Part shown: positions 23,546-30,759 of the stretch, piece after piece
How positions within the stretch are numbered: position 1 is the first letter of the stretch
How the letters are laid out: the number at the start of each line of letters is the position of its first letter
Assembly: GCA_021741465.1 (NCBI GenBank)
Contig: JAIOXV010000016.1
Span: 1 to 32,875 of the forward strand
DNA from: Paracoccaceae bacterium
GTDB taxonomy: Bacteria; Pseudomonadota; Alphaproteobacteria; Rhodobacterales; Rhodobacteraceae
Reading direction: 5' to 3'
Length of the DNA stretch: 32,875 nt
Position numbers and translations under genes: made by a program
The notes under the pieces: generated by a model
Databases searched by the model: none
The model's input: only the letters and a program-made list of their open reading frames with translations
What the model was told of the DNA's origin: nothing

Positions 23546-24685
23546 TTAGCCCTGTACGCTGCGACGTTTCTTGTCGATGTCGTAGAATGGCAGCGAATGG
23601 GTCTTGGCCTTGATCGGGCCATGGGTGCCACAGCGCACTTCAAGATCGGTGCCGTTGTTGGCGCAATCGACCGGCAGGCGGGCGATGGCAACGGTCCAAT
23701 CGTTCAAGGGCGAATACATGGCTTGGGTTACGACACCCACCTGCTTGCCAGCTTTGAAAACCGGTGCGCCATTGCCGGGCACATTCTTGCCTTCCAGCTT
23801 CAGACCCCAGATCTTGAAGCGCTCTTTGCCCTTCAGGCGGTAATGCTCTTCGGCACCGCGGAACCCAATCTTGCCGGGCGAAACCGTGAAATCAAGGCCA
23901 AGTTCCCACAGCGTGTCGCCTGGGCCTTCGTTTTCAAACGGATACATTTCCGAATTGTCGAAGGGAAAGAACAGCAGGTAGGATTCGCTGCGCAGCATAT
24001 CCAGCGTGGTAAAGCGGCAGGGGATGATGCCCATGCTGGCACCCTCCTCAAGGATCCGGTCCCAGATCATCGGCGCATCTTGGCCACGGCAAAAAATCTC
24101 ATAGCCGCGCTCACCGGTATAGCCGGTGCGGCTGATGGTGACAGGCTTGCCAAAGAGGCTTGCGCCCATGTGGCTGAAATAAGCGAGGTTGCGGATGCCC
24201 GGAATGTGCTTTTCCAGATAATCCACAGCCAAAGGCCCTTGCAGCGACAGATCATGCAGATTGTCATCGAAGCGCACCGACACATCGCGGCCCGTCGCGG
24301 CCATGGTCAGCTGCTCATGGCCCTGACCCGAGCCGTGGACGACCATAAAGCTGTCCGGCCCCATGCGGTAGATCACGCAGTCATCAATGAACTTGCCAGC
24401 GTCGTTCAGCATGCAGGCGTAAACCGCGCGGCCCGGCATAAGCTTTTCCATGTTCCGCGTGGTGGCGCGTTCGATGACATGGGCAGCGGCGTGGCCGGTG
24501 ATATGCACCTTTTTCAGGCCCGAGACATCCATAAGCCCCGCCTTGGTGCGGATGGCCATGTATTCTGCGTCCGGATCACCCTTTTCGTAAGACCAGGCAG
24601 TGCCCATGCCTGACCAATCCTCAAGATTGGAACCCAATGCGCGGTGGCGATCACCCAGCGTTGAAAAGCGCCAAGAATTGGTCAT
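23546..24685 (-). CDS. dmmD: GcvT-like aminomethyltransferase/folate-binding protein of the dimethylamine monooxygenase cluster
   Basis: A protein of 379 residues, spanning the GcvT fold. Elements seen are EYMAIRTKAGLMDVSGLKKV, ERATTRNMEKLMPGRAVYAC with MLNDAGKFIDDCV, VVHGSGQGHEQL, SRTGYTGERGYEIFC, FTTLDMLRSESYLLFF and LGLDFTVSPGKIGFRG. GcvT relatives bind tetrahydrofolate and accept one-carbon units; free formaldehyde released by N-demethylation is the obvious substrate here (inference). The ATG at 24685 is set by AGGGAGA 7-8 nt upstream; an upstream in-frame extension is not family-like. It is the first gene of the dmmDABC unit. The symbol is assigned from the D-A-B-C order. It lacks the extra zinc-binding domain that would make it TMAO demethylase. 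Confidence 0.8.
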   Translation of the reverse strand: MTNSWRFSTLGDRHRALGSNLEDWSGMGTAWSYEKGDPDAEYMAIRTKAGLMDVSGLKKVHITGHAAAHVIERATTRNMEKLMPGRAVYACMLNDAGKFIDDCVIYRMGPDSFMVVHGSGQGHEQLTMAATGRDVSVRFDDNLHDLSLQGPLAVDYLEKHIPGIRNLAYFSHMGASLFGKPVTISRTGYTGERGYEIFCRGQDAPMIWDRILEEGASMGIIPCRFTTLDMLRSESYLLFFPFDNSEMYPFENEGPGDTLWELGLDFTVSPGKIGFRGAEEHYRLKGKERFKIWGLKLEGKNVPGNGAPVFKAGKQVGVVTQAMYSPLNDWTVAIARLPVDCANNGTDLEVRCGTHGPIKAKTHSLPFYDIDKKRRSVQG

Positions 24686-24747
24686 GTGAAGTCTCCCTGA
24701 AGTGCGTTCATTTTCGACAAGTCTGTGTGGGTTCACGACGAAAATCA

Positions 24748-24777
24748 ATAATGAAATGCAATTTATTTTCTTGTCAG
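24748..24777 (-). promoter_or_regulatory. Candidate promoter of the dmmDABC operon
   Basis: Minus strand: CTGACA (24777-24772), 18-bp spacer, CATTAT (24753-24748). These match five and four of six consensus positions. They sit in a conspicuously AT-rich island directly after the permease terminator, leaving a leader of about 55 nt before dmmD. Called by eye. Confidence 0.4.
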
Positions 24778-24788
24778 AGAACATTTCA

Positions 24789-24818
24789 AGGAAAAGGGGC
24801 CGCGAAACGCGACCCCTT
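24789..24818 (-). terminator. Intrinsic terminator of the APC permease gene
   Basis: AAGGGG and CCCCTT (24794-24799 / 24813-24818), then CGCG/CGCG around an AAA loop with one internal mismatch. On the minus strand the stem is followed by TTCC. It lies about 28 nt after the permease stop and separates it from the dmm operon. Confidence 0.75.
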
Positions 24819-24845
24819 GCCCAAAGTCATATCAAATGCCTGCAC

Positions 24846-26609
24846 TCAGACCGGCAGCACGAAGAACCAGTTGGCCCAAAGCACCACCACAGCCCCAGCC
24901 AAGAGCGCAAGATAGGGCAGCATGCCCGCCTTGCGTTCGCCAAGATCGCCCTCTTTCAGACCCAGATCATCATAGGCTTCTTTCGGGAATTTGCCGCCAT
25001 CTTGAAGATAGTGGCGATACCAGAAGACCGGAATGATGAAGGCGGCAAAGACCAGGCCCGACCAAAGCGCGTTCTCATAACCCCAGACCTTGGCACCTGC
25101 GCCAAGGAACAGCGCGTTGACAAAGGCAAGGCAGGTGTTGGCCCCAAGCAGCCAAGTCGGTGCTTTCCACGGCCGTTCAAGATGCGCCGAGTCAATCCGG
25201 TGAATCCAGCCCGCATTCAGGTTGAGGAAGTTGAACAGTATGTACCCGACGTTCGAAATCGCCAGAACGTAGAAGTATCCGCCCACGTCGGACGCCAGCG
25301 CCAAGAGCACGACGTTGAAGGCAAAATCGGTCCACATCGCCTTGGAGGGCACGCCCTTTTCGTTGACCGTGGACAGATATTTCGGCAGCCAGCCGTCTTT
25401 AGACCCTTGATAAAGGGTGCGCGACGACCCGGCGAGTGCGGTCATGATCGCCATGAACAGCGCCATGATCATCAAGATCACGAAGATCTGGGTGACGACC
25501 GGCCCGCCACCGATCATGTTGCCAAGTGCCTCGCCGATCCCGGTTCCATCAACGATGCCCGAAGCCAGCATGCCCTCTTGCCCCAGAACGCCTTGGAAGG
25601 CGAAGGGGATCAGGAAGAAGAACACGCAGCACAGAAGGCCCGAATAGAAGATCGCACGGAAGGTATCGCGCTTGGGGTCTTTCAGTTCTGCCGTGTAGCA
25701 CACTGCGGTTTCAAAGCCGTAGGTGGACCAAGCCGCAATATAAAGGCCGCCCAGGAACAGCGTCCAACCACCAACGTTCCACTCGCCGTCAACGCCGGAA
25801 TAGGCAGCGGTGGGGGGCAAGAGATTGGTGACATTCATCGAATCGATCGCGCCGGTAAAGATCGGCACCAGACCGACCAACAGAAGCGGCACCAGCACGA
25901 TAATCGCCAGCACCTTTTGGGCGCTGGCCGTCGATGCAATCCCACGGTGCTGAATGGTCAAGATGACCAGCATCAGAATCACGCCGATGATGAAGGTGGA
26001 GTTGAAGTGCAGCGTTCCCAGACCCGGAATGTCGATGGTGAAGGCTTCAAATACCCGGAAAGCGGGGGTCAGCGCGGTGACACCATCGGCCGAAGCCACG
26101 GCTTTAATCGCCTCTTCGACGGCGGTGCCAGCATTGGCAGCCATATAGTCAACCACCGACTGGGTTTCAGCCGTATAGCTGGCGATGTTCGCAGCGACCC
26201 AATCCATCACCTGCTGGCTTTCGGCCAAGGGGATGGGGAAAAGCGCATTCAGAATATAGCCTGCCGCGATGGCGCAGCCCAAAGACAGCACAGGCGACCA
26301 GGCAAACCAGTTGCACCACACCGACAAGGGCGCGATCAGTTTCGAATAGCGCAGCCAGGCCGTCGCGCCGTAAACCGAGGTTCCGCCCGACTTGTTGCCA
26401 AACATCCCGGCCATTTCGGCATAGGTAAAGCTTTGCATGAAGCCCATGATCATCGAGATGATCCAGACCATGAACGCAAGCTTTCCTGTCGTGCCCGCAA
26501 TCCCGCCAATTGAGAAAAGCACCAAGGGCGGCACACCCGCCGCGACCCAAAAGGCGCCTTTCCAATCAAGCGCTCGGACCATTTGGCCCGATCCAGCTTC
26601 TTTCGTCAT
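24846..26609 (-). CDS. APC superfamily permease in the methylated-amine locus
   Basis: A protein of 587 residues with about a dozen hydrophobic segments. The opening GVPPLVLFSIGGIAGTTGKL is the unwound TM1 substrate-binding type of the APC amino acid/polyamine family, and WSTYGFETAVCYTAELKDPK is the TM6 counterpart with its conserved GxE-like neighbourhood. Residues about 125-205 form an unusually long external loop containing two similar stretches (VMDWVAANIASY, VVDYMAANAGT). The ATG at 26609 has AGGAG about 9 nt upstream. A terminator follows, and it lies between tmm and dmmD. A methylated amine or related nitrogen compound is the likely substrate by context only. Amino acid transport remains possible. 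Confidence 0.85.
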   Translation of the reverse strand: MTKEAGSGQMVRALDWKGAFWVAAGVPPLVLFSIGGIAGTTGKLAFMVWIISMIMGFMQSFTYAEMAGMFGNKSGGTSVYGATAWLRYSKLIAPLSVWCNWFAWSPVLSLGCAIAAGYILNALFPIPLAESQQVMDWVAANIASYTAETQSVVDYMAANAGTAVEEAIKAVASADGVTALTPAFRVFEAFTIDIPGLGTLHFNSTFIIGVILMLVILTIQHRGIASTASAQKVLAIIVLVPLLLVGLVPIFTGAIDSMNVTNLLPPTAAYSGVDGEWNVGGWTLFLGGLYIAAWSTYGFETAVCYTAELKDPKRDTFRAIFYSGLLCCVFFFLIPFAFQGVLGQEGMLASGIVDGTGIGEALGNMIGGGPVVTQIFVILMIMALFMAIMTALAGSSRTLYQGSKDGWLPKYLSTVNEKGVPSKAMWTDFAFNVVLLALASDVGGYFYVLAISNVGYILFNFLNLNAGWIHRIDSAHLERPWKAPTWLLGANTCLAFVNALFLGAGAKVWGYENALWSGLVFAAFIIPVFWYRHYLQDGGKFPKEAYDDLGLKEGDLGERKAGMLPYLALLAGAVVVLWANWFFVLPV

Positions 26610-26881
26610 TTCCCATTTCTCCTGTTGAACCCGGCGGATCTTAGGTGGGCCGTTGCCCTCCTCCGCGCTTTGATTTCAAAGCCTGTCTTCCGGTCTTTGC
26701 CCGGCAGGCAAGCTCTTTTCCTTGTTCCAGTGTCACCCTTCAGGCCCAGCAAAGCTGCGGCTGCGACCCGATGTCGCAAGAAAAGCACGCTATCGCACGC
26801 ATGGCGAGAAGAATTTTATCTTTGCGAAAAATTGTTTCCTGCGATTTGCCCCAACCCTGTGGAGTGCCTGAAATTTCAACG
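26610..26881. other. Leader/promoter region upstream of the APC permease, no gene seen
   Basis: With the tmm terminator (to 26911) this forms a 322-nt stretch without a supported gene. The part nearest the permease holds its ribosome-binding site (AGGAG near 26615-26622). An AT-richer patch around 26805-26850 (minus strand contains CAATTTTTCGCAAAGATAAAAT) may hold the promoter, but no convincing -35/-10 pair could be fixed. No RNA gene or repeat was recognised. Confidence 0.5.
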
Positions 26882-26911
26882 AAAAAGGCCCCCAGCCGCA
26901 GGCTGGGGGCC
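26882..26911 (-). terminator. Intrinsic terminator of tmm
   Basis: GGCCCCCAGCC (26887-26897) and GGCTGGGGGCC (26901-26911) form a perfect 11-bp stem with a 3-nt loop, followed on the minus strand by TTTTT (26886-26882). It lies 21 nt after the tmm stop. Confidence 0.95.
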
Positions 26912-26931
26912 GTTAAGTCCCCTAAATCGGG

Positions 26932-28275
26932 TCAGTTGCGCAGATAGGCTTCCATCGAATCCTCCAACGCGTCTTTCCAAGGCGTGTGGTGGATTGGTGC
27001 CTTTGTCCCGGTGATGACCGAGGTGTAGGCATGGTTTCTGAAGCCCATGATATCGGCCTTCTTGTGTTCCTTCCATTCGAAGAAGGCTTCGCAAGCGCCG
27101 TCGATGTCAAAGTTGGGATAATCGGTTTCCGCCACCAGTTCCTTTACATAATCAGCCTGATAGTGGATCGCGTCATGTGCATCTTGCCCGGCATCTTCGC
27201 CAGCCACGCGATCTTTTACATCTTTCAGCAGCGCGGCCTTGTCGGCAGGAATGGCAATCCGCCCCATCACTGCATCGCGAATCCACCAAGCTTGGGCATC
27301 GAACATGTTGAAGGTGAACCACTGGTCCTGCATGCCCACATAGAAGAGCTTGGGGTTATGCACCCAAGCAACGCCCTTATACAGATCGGCAGTCGCCAAC
27401 CTGTTTGCGGTCTTGAGCCGCAGATCGTCGGGCAGGAAGGGGAAATGGTGCTTGTAGCCCGTGCACAGGATGATCGCATCGACCTTCTTCGACGTACCAT
27501 CCGAGAAATAGGCGGTGGTTTCATCCACGCGCACCAGCGCCGGAACCTCTTTCCAGTTGTCTGGCCAGTTAAAGCCCATAGGTGCGTTGCGATAGGCCAC
27601 CGTGATGGACTTGGCGCCGTATTTCCAGCATTGGCTGCCAATATCTTCGGCCGAATAGCTGGACCCAAGGATCAACAGATCTTTGCCCTTGAATTCCAGC
27701 GCATCGCGGAAGTCATGGGCGTGAAGCACGCGACCGCCGAATTTGTCAAAGCCAGGATATTCCGGAACGTTCGGGGTCGAGAAGTGGCCCGAGGCAACGA
27801 TCACGTTGTCGAACTCTTCCTCATACATCCGGTCGTTGACCAGATCATGCGCGGTAAGCGTAAAGTTCCCTTTGTCTTCGTTATATTTCACAAAGCGAAC
27901 CGGGTGGCGGAAGCGGATCCAGTCGCGGACACCCGCTTTTTGCACGCGTCCCTGAATGTAATCAAAAAGGACGGCGCGGGGCGGATAGCTGGCGATCTGT
28001 TTGCCAAAATGCTCTTCAAACGAGTAGTCGGCGAATTCCAGACCCTCTTTCGGGCCGTTTGACCACAGGTAGCGATACATGCTGCAATGCACAGGCTCGC
28101 CGTATTCATCAAGCCCGGTGCGCCAAGTGTAGTTCCAAAGCCCACCCCAGTTGCCTTGCTTTTCAAAGCAAACCACTTCAGGGATCTCTGCACCCTTCGC
28201 TTGGGCTGACTGAAATGCGCGCAACTGCGCAAGCCCCGACGGACCCGCTCCGATAACGGCTACTCTCTTTTTCAT
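26932..28275 (-). CDS. tmm: Trimethylamine monooxygenase (bacterial FMO)
   Basis: A protein of 447 residues; it oxidises trimethylamine to TMAO with NADPH, FAD and O2. The FAD site is [15 protein letters not shown] near the N-terminus. The FMO fingerprint [11 protein letters not shown] lies at about 179-189, and the NADP site [17 protein letters not shown] at about 202-218. [20 protein letters not shown] and the [11 protein letters not shown] region match bacterial Tmm as remembered. The start is ATG at 28275, preceded by GGAGGTG; an in-frame GTG at 28281 lies inside that site and is rejected. It has its own promoter-like element and a strong terminator, so it is monocistronic. Neighbouring gmaS, mgs and dmm genes support the substrate. 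Confidence 0.95.
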   Translation of the reverse strand: MKKRVAVIGAGPSGLAQLRAFQSAQAKGAEIPEVVCFEKQGNWGGLWNYTWRTGLDEYGEPVHCSMYRYLWSNGPKEGLEFADYSFEEHFGKQIASYPPRAVLFDYIQGRVQKAGVRDWIRFRHPVRFVKYNEDKGNFTLTAHDLVNDRMYEEEFDNVIVASGHFSTPNVPEYPGFDKFGGRVLHAHDFRDALEFKGKDLLILGSSYSAEDIGSQCWKYGAKSITVAYRNAPMGFNWPDNWKEVPALVRVDETTAYFSDGTSKKVDAIILCTGYKHHFPFLPDDLRLKTANRLATADLYKGVAWVHNPKLFYVGMQDQWFTFNMFDAQAWWIRDAVMGRIAIPADKAALLKDVKDRVAGEDAGQDAHDAIHYQADYVKELVAETDYPNFDIDGACEAFFEWKEHKKADIMGFRNHAYTSVITGTKAPIHHTPWKDALEDSMEAYLRN

Positions 28276-28317
28276 GGACACCTCCGGCTGATCGATTCTG
28301 GCAGTTAGTTTCGCGCG

Positions 28318-28361
28318 CTGCCTTGGGCAGGATGCTAGAATCTGAGTTGCGCCAGTGTCAA
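28318..28361 (-). promoter_or_regulatory. Candidate sigma-70-type promoter of tmm, with adjacent dyad
   Basis: Minus strand: a perfect TTGACA (28361-28356), 18-bp spacer, TAGCAT (28337-28332). Just downstream, CTGCC-TTG-GGCAG (28318-28330) is a short perfect dyad near the expected start of transcription, a possible operator. The leader would be about 50 nt. Confidence 0.5.
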
Positions 28362-28378
28362 ATCTTATTCCTGCTGTG

Positions 28379-28418
28379 AAAAAAATTCTGGCCCCTGCGC
28401 GGTAACCGCAAAGGCCAG
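28379..28418 (-). terminator. Intrinsic terminator of the usp gene
   Basis: CTGGCC/GGCCAG outer stem (28388-28393 / 28413-28418) with an inner GCGG/CCGC stem. On the minus strand it is followed by a run of seven T (28385-28379) shortly after. It separates usp from tmm. Confidence 0.85.
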
Positions 28419-28442
28419 CTTATGCGGCAAGTGCCCAAGATT

Positions 28443-28856
28443 TCAGCGGGCAACGGTCACTGTGCAATGGGCCTGCCCTGCGACCTCGGCCGCGACGCTG
28501 CCCAAGACCAGCCGCTTGACCCCGCGCTTGTCGCCCGTGCCCATTACAATGTGGTCATATCCGTTCTGGTCGGCATAGGCGACAATGGCAGGCCCGGCTT
28601 CGCGCGCGACAAGTTCCACCGTGCCGATGTCTGACAGGCCGGCGGCCTTGCCCGCGGCCTCTGCTGCGGCCAGAAGTTCGGCCACCTCGCCCTCTTTCCA
28701 GTGGTTGATGGTGGGCCCACGCGCGCCGCCATGCGCGATATTAACAACACAAACCGTCAGGCGCGCCTTGTTTTGCAGGGCCAGTTCGATCGCACGATCG
28801 AACCCGATTTTTGCATGCTCGCTCCCATCGATTGGGCAGAGAATCTTCTTGCTCAT
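28443..28856 (-). CDS. Universal stress protein (UspA family)
   Basis: A protein of 137 residues with a single Usp domain: MSKKILCPIDGSEHAKIGFD at the start, ATP-loop region HIVMGTGDKRGVKRLVLGSV near residues 102-121. In the usual G-x2-G-x9-G-S/T loop the second Gly is replaced by Asp (D109), with Gly one residue earlier. ATP binding is therefore plausible but not canonical. The ATG at 28856 has GGGAAG about 7 nt upstream. It is flanked by a terminator before tmm and an FNR-type box upstream, so it is a separate unit, perhaps induced when oxygen is low. A role in amine metabolism is not shown. Confidence 0.92.
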   Translation of the reverse strand: MSKKILCPIDGSEHAKIGFDRAIELALQNKARLTVCVVNIAHGGARGPTINHWKEGEVAELLAAAEAAGKAAGLSDIGTVELVAREAGPAIVAYADQNGYDHIVMGTGDKRGVKRLVLGSVAAEVAGQAHCTVTVAR

Positions 28857-28921
28857 ATCCGTCTTCCCTTGTGGATTGTGAACCCCAAGGAAGATGGTGG
28901 CAGCAGGGCTTGTCCTGCGCC

Positions 28922-28935
28922 TTGACTTGCATCAA
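28922..28935. promoter_or_regulatory. FNR/FnrL-type binding site between usp and the cupin gene
   Basis: TTGAC-TTGC-ATCAA matches nine of ten fixed positions of the FNR consensus TTGAT-N4-ATCAA. Its centre is 72 nt upstream of the usp ATG and 47 nt upstream of the cupin ATG. A class II position for usp would give a leader of about 30 nt. For the cupin gene the same rule would start transcription almost at the ATG, so usp is the likelier target. Confidence 0.6.
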
Positions 28936-28975
28936 AATTTGTTCACCCAAGGGCAAGAAAGCTGAAGGAAATACC

Positions 28976-29335
28976 ATGAAACCAATCACAGCAGACGAGC
29001 GCAGGATTGCCAATATTCACGAAGCGGCGTTCACGCCCTTCGTTTATCCCGACGGCCTGGCGCTGGGGGATGCGATCTTGCAGCTTGACCGCGATCAAGA
29101 GCTGGGCACCGGCTTTCACGTATACCGGATGCCTGCAGGCATGGTCACGCGCAGCCACCGCCACAATGGCCACGAACAATTTCTGATCCTTGAAGGCGAA
29201 TTGCACGAAAGCGACGGCACCGTTCTGCGTGCGGGCGATCTGGTGTTTTATGCCGATGGTACGGAACACAATTCCTTTACCCCGAACGGCTGCCTTCTGG
29301 CCGTTCACATCGCCGGCCCCGAGACCTCGATCTGA
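28976..29335 (+). CDS. Small cupin-domain protein
   Basis: A protein of 119 residues with a single cupin barrel. Motif 1 is RSHRHNGHEQFLILEGELHE, giving the G-x5-H-x-H-x3-4-E-type metal ligands. Motif 2 is GDLVFYADGTEHNSF with the later His. The protein therefore probably binds one metal ion. The ATG at 28976 has AAGGA about 8 nt upstream. It is the only plus-strand gene inside the amine locus and lies divergent from usp across the FNR-type box. The substrate is unknown. Similar small cupins include ChrR-like anti-sigma sensors, dioxygenase-like proteins and storage-type folds; none can be chosen from sequence. Confidence 0.85.
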   Translation: MKPITADERRIANIHEAAFTPFVYPDGLALGDAILQLDRDQELGTGFHVYRMPAGMVTRSHRHNGHEQFLILEGELHESDGTVLRAGDLVFYADGTEHNSFTPNGCLLAVHIAGPETSI

Positions 29336-29337
29336 CA

Positions 29338-29366
29338 AGAAGAAGGCCCCGGATTTCTCCGGGGCC
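29338..29366 (-). terminator. Intrinsic terminator of gmaS, shared gap with the cupin gene
   Basis: GGCCCCGGA (29345-29353) and TCCGGGGCC (29358-29366) form a perfect 9-bp stem with a TTTC/GAAA loop. On the minus strand TTCTTCTTG follows, fitting termination after gmaS. On the plus strand it lies 9 nt after the cupin stop but lacks a U-run. Confidence 0.8.
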
Positions 29367-29392
29367 AAGGCAGAGCCACAGGGGATAACGGC

Positions 29393-30700
29393 TCAGATAT
29401 CCAAGGTATTTTCGGTTTCCCACTTGGAGAAATGCGAGGCATAGCTGTTCCATTCCTGATGCTTCAGCTTCAGGAAGGCGGCCGAGAAATCGTCGCCCAT
29501 CATGGATTTCAGCGTCTTGTCCTTGTCGTATTCGCGCAAGGCATCCAGCAGGTTCAGCGGCAACTTCGGCGCGTTCTTCACCGTATGGCCCATCTGATAC
29601 ATGTCGATGTCATAGCGCCGTCCAGGATCGGCTTTGGAGCGCACGCCATCCAGACCGGCCGCCAGAATGACCGCCTGCATCAGGTAGGGGTTTGCGGCAC
29701 CATCGGGCAGGCGCAGTTCAAACCGGCCCGGACCGGGGACGCGCACCATATGGGTGCGGTTGTTGCCGGTCCATGTCACCGTGTTCGGCGCCCAAGTCGC
29801 GCCCGAGGAGGTGCGCGGCGCATTGATGCGCTTATAGCTGTTGACCGTCGGGTTACAGATCGCGGCCAAGGCCGAGGCGTGCTTCATGATCCCGCCGAGG
29901 AAGTGGCGACCTTGATCGGAAAGGCCCAGTTCCTTTGACTTGTCGGCAAAGGCGTTGGTCTTGCCATCCAAGCTCCAGACCGAGATATGCGCGTGGCAGC
30001 CCGACCCGGTGAGGCCCTTGAAGGGCTTGGGCATGAAGGTGGCGCGCAACCCGTGCTTTTCGGCCACCGACTTCATCATGAATTTGAAGAAGCTGTGCTT
30101 GTCGGCGGTTTGCAGAACGTCGTCGTACTTCCAGTTCATTTCAAACTGGCCGGTCGCGTCCTCGTGGTCGTTCTGATAGGCCTCCCAGCCCAGTTCCAGC
30201 ATGTAATCACACACTTCTGAGATAACGTCATACTGACGCATCACCGCTTGCTGGTCGTAGCAGGGCTTTTCGGCGTTGTCATAGGGGTCGGCAACGCGGT
30301 CGCCATCCGGGGTCAGCAGGAAGAACTCTGGCTCGACGCCGGTCTTGACCCGCAGCCCTTCCTTTGCGGCCTCATCGATCAGCTTGCGCAGCACGTTGCG
30401 CGGGGCCTGGGCCACGGGCTGTTCTTCCATCACGCAGTTCGAGGCAAGCCACGCAACTTCCTTTTTCCACGGCAGCTGGATGGCCGATTCCGGATCAGGG
30501 ACAGCCATCATGTCAGGATGGGCCGGGGTCAGGTCCAGCCAGGTGGCAAAGCCGGCAAAGCCCGCCCCGTCCACCGCCATGTCATTGATCGCAGCCGTTG
30601 GCACCAGTTTCGCGCGCTGTCCACCGAACAAGTCGGTGTAAGAGACCATGAAATACTTGACGCCCTTATCCTTGGCCCATTTGGCAAGGTCTTTCGCCAT
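29393..30700 (-). CDS. gmaS: Gamma-glutamylmethylamide synthetase
   Basis: A protein of 435 residues of the glutamine synthetase superfamily, GlnT/type III-like. It ligates methylamine to glutamate with ATP. Features are MVSYTDLFGGQRAKLVPTAA near the start, VKTGVEPEFFLLTPDGD with the metal-binding Glu pair, HEDATGQFEMNWKY, FMPKPFKGLTGSGCHAHISV (the GS ATP/Glu-site block), NSYKRINAP and RVPGPGRFELRLPDGAANPY. Its place directly after mgsC, with tmm and dmm genes nearby, favours methylamine over ammonia. Sequence alone cannot fully exclude a glutamine synthetase paralogue. The ATG at 30700 has GGGAG 8 nt upstream. Confidence 0.93.
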   Translation of the reverse strand: MAKDLAKWAKDKGVKYFMVSYTDLFGGQRAKLVPTAAINDMAVDGAGFAGFATWLDLTPAHPDMMAVPDPESAIQLPWKKEVAWLASNCVMEEQPVAQAPRNVLRKLIDEAAKEGLRVKTGVEPEFFLLTPDGDRVADPYDNAEKPCYDQQAVMRQYDVISEVCDYMLELGWEAYQNDHEDATGQFEMNWKYDDVLQTADKHSFFKFMMKSVAEKHGLRATFMPKPFKGLTGSGCHAHISVWSLDGKTNAFADKSKELGLSDQGRHFLGGIMKHASALAAICNPTVNSYKRINAPRTSSGATWAPNTVTWTGNNRTHMVRVPGPGRFELRLPDGAANPYLMQAVILAAGLDGVRSKADPGRRYDIDMYQMGHTVKNAPKLPLNLLDALREYDKDKTLKSMMGDDFSAAFLKLKHQEWNSYASHFSKWETENTLDI

Positions 30701-30741
30701 AGTTTAACTCCCTGTCGTCTTTACGTTTTTTAAAGAAGGGG

Positions 30742-30759
30742 GGCGGCTTAGAAGCCGCC
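30742..30759 (-). promoter_or_regulatory. Hairpin spanning the mgsC stop codon
   Basis: GGCGGCTT and AAGCCGCC (30742-30749 / 30752-30759) form a perfect dyad that includes the mgsC TAA. The downstream minus-strand sequence is C-rich then CTTCTTT. This may be a partial terminator or an mRNA-processing/stability element that sets gmaS levels relative to mgsABC. Confidence 0.5.

Noticed and set aside
22838-24613. Long open frame on the plus strand (591 codons) opposite dmmA/dmmD
   Set aside because: Shadow of dmmA and dmmD; low-complexity basic product, no ribosome-binding site, and real genes on the other strand have clear motifs.
24702-26513. Long open frame on the plus strand (603 codons) opposite the APC permease
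   Set aside because: Product is rich in Arg, His, Gln and Asp, as expected from the complement of hydrophobic codons; the permease itself is convincing.
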